This document shows positions 14,173-17,065 of a stretch of DNA of 17,065 nt, one piece after another. The notes below the pieces were generated by a model, which was not told the DNA's origin, did not search any database, and was given only the letters and a program-made list of their open reading frames with translations. This DNA is from an uncultured Clostridia bacterium (GTDB lineage Bacteria > Bacillota > Clostridia > TANB77 > CAG-508): NCBI GenBank assembly GCA_947632525.1, contig CANRPQ010000020.1, forward strand, positions 1 through 17,065, given 5' to 3'. The translations under genes and the position numbers were made by a program. The first letter of the stretch is position 1; every line of letters begins with the position of its first letter.

Positions 14173-15471
14173 TTGAATATTCAAGAAATAATCTCCAAAA
14201 AAAGAGATAAGCAAGCATTAACTAAAGAAGAAATTGAATATTTTGTAACAAATTATACAAATGGAACTATACCAGACTATCAAGCAGCAGCACTTACCAT
14301 GGCAATATACATTAATGGAATGAATGAAGAAGAAACAACTTATTTAACATTAGCTATGGCACATTCAGGGGACATTCTAGATTTATCAGAATTAGGAACA
14401 GTTGTGGACAAGCACAGTACTGGTGGAATAGGTGACAAAGTTACACTAATTTTAGCGCCAATAATTAGTTCACTTGGAATCCCAGTTGCAAAAATGTCTG
14501 GAAGAGGATTAGGATATACTGGTGGAACAATAGATAAACTAGAATCTATACCAGGATATAATACGAATATTAGTGTAGAAGAATTTATAAAAAATGTTAA
14601 AGAGTGTGGAATCAGTTTAATAGGTCAAACACTTAACTTAGCGCCTGCAGATAAAAAATTATATGCTTTAAGAGATACAATATCTGCAACAGAAAGCATA
14701 ACACTTATTAGCTCTAGCATTATGAGTAAAAAAATAGCAGCTGGAGCAAATAAAATAATATTAGATGTTACTTGTGGTAGTGGTGCATTTATGAAAGATT
14801 TAACACAGGCAACAAAATTAGCAGAAACCATGAAGAAAATAGGACAACTAGCTAATAAAGAAACAGTATGCATTATAACATCAATGGAAGAACCATTAGG
14901 AGAAGCGGTAGGAAATTCATTAGAAGTAATCGAAGCAATCAAAGCATTAAAAGGTCAAATGCAAGAAGATGTTAAAGAAGTAATACTTACATTAGGGGCA
15001 TACATGATAAAATTAGCAGGCAAAGGAAACGATATTGAAGAAAATAAACAAAAAATGTTAGAACAAATAAAAAATGGAAATGCTTTTAATAAATTTAAAG
15101 AATTAGTAAAAACTCAAAAAGGAGATATCACATATATTGATAATATAGATTTATTTAATAAAGCTAAATACATTTTACCAGTAATATCAGATAAGAATGG
15201 ATATGTAGTAAGTTTAGATGCGAAAACAGTTGGAGAAATTTCAATGAATTTAGGTGCAGGCAGAAAGAAAAAGGAAGATAATATTGATTCATCTGTAGGA
15301 ATAGTATTGAAGAAAAAAATAGGAGATAAAGTAGAGAATGGAGAAGTGCTAGCATATATACATGCAAATGATGAAAAAAAAGGAAAAGATGCAGTAGATA
15401 TGTTACAACAAAGCTATAGAATAAGTGAAACAAAAATAGATCATAAACAAAATATATTAAAAATTATATAA
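14173..15471 (+). CDS. Pyrimidine-nucleoside (thymidine) phosphorylase
   Basis: Salvage enzyme that splits thymidine, uridine or deoxyuridine with phosphate to base and (deoxy)ribose-1-phosphate. At 432 aa it has the usual length of the bacterial Pdp/DeoA family. The phosphate-binding loop KHSTGGIGDK (80-89) and the signature SGRGLGYTGGTIDKLES (109-125) are intact. Arg167, Ser182 and Lys186 match the pyrimidine-contacting residues of the E. coli enzyme (171, 186, 190). The start is a TTG at 14173 with GGGGGA 8 nt upstream; it yields MNIQEIISKKRD, which fits the family N-terminus. It follows rnhB by 26 nt. Low-GC Gram-positive members are usually the broad-specificity Pdp, which I favour, but thymidine-specific DeoA cannot be excluded by eye. 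Confidence 0.95.
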   Translation: MNIQEIISKKRDKQALTKEEIEYFVTNYTNGTIPDYQAAALTMAIYINGMNEEETTYLTLAMAHSGDILDLSELGTVVDKHSTGGIGDKVTLILAPIISSLGIPVAKMSGRGLGYTGGTIDKLESIPGYNTNISVEEFIKNVKECGISLIGQTLNLAPADKKLYALRDTISATESITLISSSIMSKKIAAGANKIILDVTCGSGAFMKDLTQATKLAETMKKIGQLANKETVCIITSMEEPLGEAVGNSLEVIEAIKALKGQMQEDVKEVILTLGAYMIKLAGKGNDIEENKQKMLEQIKNGNAFNKFKELVKTQKGDITYIDNIDLFNKAKYILPVISDKNGYVVSLDAKTVGEISMNLGAGRKKKEDNIDSSVGIVLKKKIGDKVENGEVLAYIHANDEKKGKDAVDMLQQSYRISETKIDHKQNILKII

Positions 15472-15536
15472 ATATAAATTTTATTATAAACTAATACAAA
15501 AAATATAAATGTCAGATTTTAATTATTAACTAAATA

Positions 15537-15556
15537 AAAACTGTCAATTCAGTTTT
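15537..15556 (+). terminator. Candidate terminator after the nucleoside phosphorylase gene
   Basis: AAAACTG (15537-15543) pairs with CAGTTTT (15550-15556) around a 6-nt loop. The U run is within the right arm, so it is a modest terminator by itself. Confidence 0.5.
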
Positions 15557-15565
15557 AAGTAAATA

Positions 15566-15613
15566 AAGTGCACTCAAAATGCTAGTTTTTTGCCTAACAT
15601 TTAGGGTGCACTT
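15566..15613. terminator. Large hairpin between two convergent genes, probable bidirectional terminator
   Basis: AAGTGCACTCAAAATG (from 15566) pairs with CATTTAGGGTGCACTT (to 15613): 16 bp with one G-U pair and one mismatch. The inner TAG/CTA can extend the stem around a T-rich loop. It lies between the phosphorylase gene and the minus-strand zinc-ribbon gene. Neither side has a long U run, so its strength is uncertain. Confidence 0.65.
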
Positions 15614-15642
15614 CAAGATTTACAATTCTTTAATTACATAAA

Positions 15643-15909
15643 CTATAACTGAATTCCAATATTTCCGTCATCTTTTTGTATCTGACCACTAAACTCAGAA
15701 AATTGTTCTTGAGATAGAAAACGATTTAAATTTTTAACAGATATACCAGTAGAAGCGGATAAACTATCTATATTAATTTTACTTGTATTTTCCTCTAAAA
15801 AATCTTTTAATTGTCCCATTTCATACATATCTTTAGTTTGACAATTAGGGCACACACTACTATCTGACATAAAGAAACAACCACAACGACTACATTTATT
15901 AAAATTCAT
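15643..15909 (-). CDS. Small zinc-ribbon protein with HTH-like C-terminus (YvyF-like)
   Basis: An 88-aa protein. The N-terminus has a four-cysteine zinc ribbon, Cys6-x2-Cys9 and Cys20-x2-Cys23 (CSRCG and CPNC). After a short linker the C-terminal half (about 33-75) reads like a helix-turn-helix, with INIDSLSASTGIS followed by VKNLNRFLS. The arrangement resembles the Bacillus flagellar-operon protein YvyF, which has a zinc ribbon then a small HTH, but I cannot confirm orthology and no flagellar gene is in the window. The start at 15909 is fixed by GGAGG with 7-nt spacing; the longer frame from 15978 has no ribosome site. It is probably monocistronic, convergent with the phosphorylase gene and divergent from rubrerythrin. 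Confidence 0.75.
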   Translation of the reverse strand: MNFNKCSRCGCFFMSDSSVCPNCQTKDMYEMGQLKDFLEENTSKINIDSLSASTGISVKNLNRFLSQEQFSEFSGQIQKDDGNIGIQL

Positions 15910-15946
15910 AACTTTACCTCCGAACTCATTTATCATTTGTGAACAA

Positions 15947-15955
15947 AGTATATCA
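15947..15955 (-). promoter_or_regulatory. Extended -10 promoter of the zinc-ribbon gene
   Basis: TGATATACT on the minus strand (15955-15947) forms an extended -10. No good -35 lies 17 nt upstream. The predicted leader is about 30 nt to the ATG at 15909. Confidence 0.45.
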
Positions 15956-16078
15956 CATATTTTGACAAAATTGTACAAAAAAATAAAAAAAATTAAAAAT
16001 TATATTTACTATTTTTATAATTACATTTAATTTTTAACTTAATGTAAAATAATTAAAAATAAAATTTATAAAAAACAG

Positions 16079-16107
16079 TTGAAAATTTTAATTTAATAAA
16101 TTAAAAT
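16079..16107 (+). promoter_or_regulatory. Rubrerythrin promoter with overlapping palindrome
   Basis: TTGAAA (16079-16084), 17-nt spacer, TAAAAT (16102-16107). From 16085 to 16107 the DNA is a perfect palindrome, ATTTTAATTT-AAT-AAATTAAAAT, which fills the spacer and includes the -10. Part of it (ATAAATTAAAAT) recurs at 16121-16132 inside a second small palindrome (16122-16135). A bound repressor here would block RNA polymerase. The rest of 15979-16149 is extremely AT-rich with no gene. Confidence 0.6.
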
Positions 16108-16149
16108 AATAGTTGCTAAAATAAATTAAAATTTAAAGGAGGAAAAACA

Positions 16150-16701
16150 ATGAAAGCATATGTATGTAAAGTATGTGGATATGTTCATTTTGGAGAGGAA
16201 GCACCAGAAAAATGTCCACAATGTGGAGCTGGAAAAGATAAATTTGAATTAAAAGAAGAATCAGAAAAAAAGAGTTATGCAGATGAACATATAATAGGAG
16301 TTGCACAAGGATTGGACGAAGAAGTAGTTAATGGATTAAAGGAAAACTTTATGGGAGAATGTACAGAAGTAGGAATGTATATTGCTATGAGTCGTCAAGC
16401 TGATAGAGACGGATATCCAGAAATAGCAGAAGCATTTAAAAGATATGCTTGGGAAGAAGCAGAACATGCAGCTAAGTTTGCGGAATTATTAGGAGATGTA
16501 GTTTATGCAGATACTAAGAAGAACGTAGGACTAAGAGCAATAGCAGAAAATGGAGCTTGCAAAGGTAAAAAACAACTTGCTACAAGAGCAAAAGAATTAG
16601 GATATGATGCTATTCACGATACAGTACACGAAATGTGCAAAGATGAGGCTCGTCATGGTAGAGGATTTGATGGATTATTAAAAAGATATTTCGGCGAATA
16701 G
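16150..16701 (+). CDS. Reverse rubrerythrin (N-terminal rubredoxin, C-terminal diiron domain)
   Basis: Non-haem iron peroxidase that reduces hydrogen peroxide (and probably oxygen) to water in anaerobes. The 183-aa product has the two domains in reversed order compared with classical rubrerythrin: a compact rubredoxin-type Fe(Cys)4 site first (Cys6, Cys9, Cys22, Cys25 in CKVCG and CPQCG), then a ferritin-like four-helix domain from about residue 47. Candidate diiron ligands are Glu70, Glu103 with His106 (EAEH), Glu133, and Glu166 with His169 (EARH). This matches the clostridial revRbr proteins, which are strongly induced by oxygen in Clostridium acetobutylicum under PerR control. AAAGGAGG lies 7 nt before the ATG. 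It is monocistronic, with its own promoter and two terminators downstream. Confidence 0.94.
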   Translation: MKAYVCKVCGYVHFGEEAPEKCPQCGAGKDKFELKEESEKKSYADEHIIGVAQGLDEEVVNGLKENFMGECTEVGMYIAMSRQADRDGYPEIAEAFKRYAWEEAEHAAKFAELLGDVVYADTKKNVGLRAIAENGACKGKKQLATRAKELGYDAIHDTVHEMCKDEARHGRGFDGLLKRYFGE

Positions 16702-16712
16702 TAGAAATACAT

Positions 16713-16767
16713 AAAAACACATAATATATCTTTCAGTTACATTTTAAATAATATATTATATGTTTTT
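16713..16767 (+). terminator. First terminator hairpin after rubrerythrin
   Basis: AAAAACACATAATATAT (16713-16729) pairs with ATATATTATATGTTTTT (16751-16767) with one mismatch, around a 21-nt loop. It ends in T5 but is almost all A-T, so it is a weak terminator. Confidence 0.6.
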
Positions 16768-16798
16768 AAGATTTAGTAAAAAGTTAAGACAAAATTAG

Positions 16799-16828
16799 AA
16801 AAAAGTGTTGCATTTGCAGCACTTTTTT
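16799..16828 (+). terminator. Strong terminator hairpin just upstream of the rpsB promoter -10
   Basis: AAAAAAGTGTTGC (16799-16811) pairs with GCAGCACTTTTTT (16816-16828), one G-U pair, 4-nt loop, ending in T6. It should stop readthrough from rubrerythrin. The rpsB -35 and spacer lie inside it. Confidence 0.85.
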
Positions 16829-16836
16829 GATATAAT
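16808..16836 (+). promoter_or_regulatory. Probable rpsB operon promoter
   Basis: TTGCAT (16808-16813), 17 nt, TATAAT (16831-16836). The -10 is perfect and the -35 has three of six consensus bases. Transcription would start near 16843, leaving a leader of about 150 nt before rpsB. Confidence 0.65.
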
Positions 16837-16856
16837 ATCATCTGTTGAAAAATACA

Positions 16857-16965
16857 CACACATTGTTAGTATGAAAATAGTGCTTAACTTAAAAGCTACG
16901 GAAGCCAATCACGCAACACTTTCGCAAGCAGGGAGTAAGTTTTTTTATATGCTTGAAACAGTGTG
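16857..16965 (+). promoter_or_regulatory. Structured 5' leader of rpsB, possible autoregulatory RNA
   Basis: The leader has nested complementary pieces: CACAC (16857-16861) and TGTT (16864-16867) with AACA-GTGTG (16957-16965); AGTAT (16868-16872) with ATGCT (16949-16953); AACTTA (16886-16891) with TAAGTT (16936-16941). The enclosed 16892-16935 part is less AT-rich than the flanks. The closing helix ends beside the first of two purine-rich ribosome-site candidates (GGAGG at 16965-16969 and 16981-16985). S2 is known to repress its own operon in E. coli; a similar role here is inference. Confidence 0.45.
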
Positions 16966-16994
16966 GAGGAAAAACTAAAAGGAGGAATTAAATT

Positions 16995-17065
16995 ATGGCA
17001 GTAGTTGCAATGAAACAATTACTAGAAGCTGGTGTTCATTTTGGACATCAAACAAGAAGATGGGA
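16995..17065 (+). CDS. rpsB: 30S ribosomal protein S2, N-terminal fragment at the window edge
   Basis: Small-subunit ribosomal protein S2, bound at the head-platform junction of the 30S subunit and needed for S1 docking and initiation in many bacteria. Only the first 23 codons are in the window: MAVVAMKQLLEAGVHFGHQT then RRW. The LLEAGVHFGHQTRRWN start is a signature of bacterial S2. GGAGG at 16981-16985 lies 9 nt before the ATG. The gene continues past 17065; tsf usually follows it. It has its own promoter and a long leader. Confidence 0.95.
   Translation, partial: MAVVAMKQLLEAGVHFGHQTRRW

Noticed and set aside
13732..15433. Minus-strand frames at 13732-13926, 14625-14942 and 15164-15433
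   Set aside because: Shadows of rnhB and the phosphorylase gene, which carry complete catalytic motifs.
16947..16978. Possible leader peptide in the rpsB leader (ATG near 16948, nine codons)
   Set aside because: No ribosome site upstream, and the region is better explained as folded leader.

Overview
The window is about 30% GC, densely coded, and made of Firmicutes-type genes with AGGAGG-like ribosome binding sites and sigma-A-like promoters. A reverse rubrerythrin points to an anaerobe. I infer a low-GC clostridial bacterium, possibly an uncultured gut lineage. There is no integrase, transposase, CRISPR array or phage gene, and no tRNA or rRNA was seen. Most of the window is core chromosome.

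Layout. (1) 18-3569 (+): the condensin ATPase SMC. It converges on the next block and shares a two-way terminator with it. (2) 7096 down to 3611 (-): a three-gene operon of an ATP-grasp D-aspartate ligase-like protein, an aspartate/glutamate racemase and a MurE of the Streptococcus/Enterococcus L-lysine type. Read together, these make free D-Asp (or D-Glu), build a Lys- or Orn-type stem peptide and attach the D-amino acid as a one-residue cross-bridge. (3) 7241-9943 (+): a SERCA-like Ca2+ P-type ATPase with its own terminator, divergent from the wall operon. (4) 12.7-10.2 kb (-): two envelope proteins, an HtrA-like serine protease with a PDZ domain and a membrane-anchored M23 peptidase, each with its own promoter. 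The htrA 5' end appears frameshifted. (5) 12940-15471 (+): a pseudopilin-like membrane protein, RNase HII and pyrimidine-nucleoside phosphorylase, closely spaced behind a perfect TTGACA-17-TATAAT promoter. (6) 15909-15643 (-): a small zinc-ribbon protein with an HTH-like C-terminus. (7) 16150-16701 (+): reverse rubrerythrin, preceded by an AT-rich palindrome that overlaps its promoter. (8) 16799-17065 (+): the start of the ribosomal protein S2 operon, with a promoter embedded in a terminator hairpin, a leader of about 150 nt that can fold, and the first codons of rpsB at the window edge.

The strongest functional story is the peptidoglycan cross-bridge cassette. The ligase and racemase pairing is known from lactic acid bacteria; finding it joined to a Lys-type murE in what looks like a clostridial genome is the point most worth checking. 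The htrA frameshift, the odd M23 start, the rubrerythrin operator candidate and the rpsB leader are secondary leads. All family assignments come from motif recognition by eye, without database searches.
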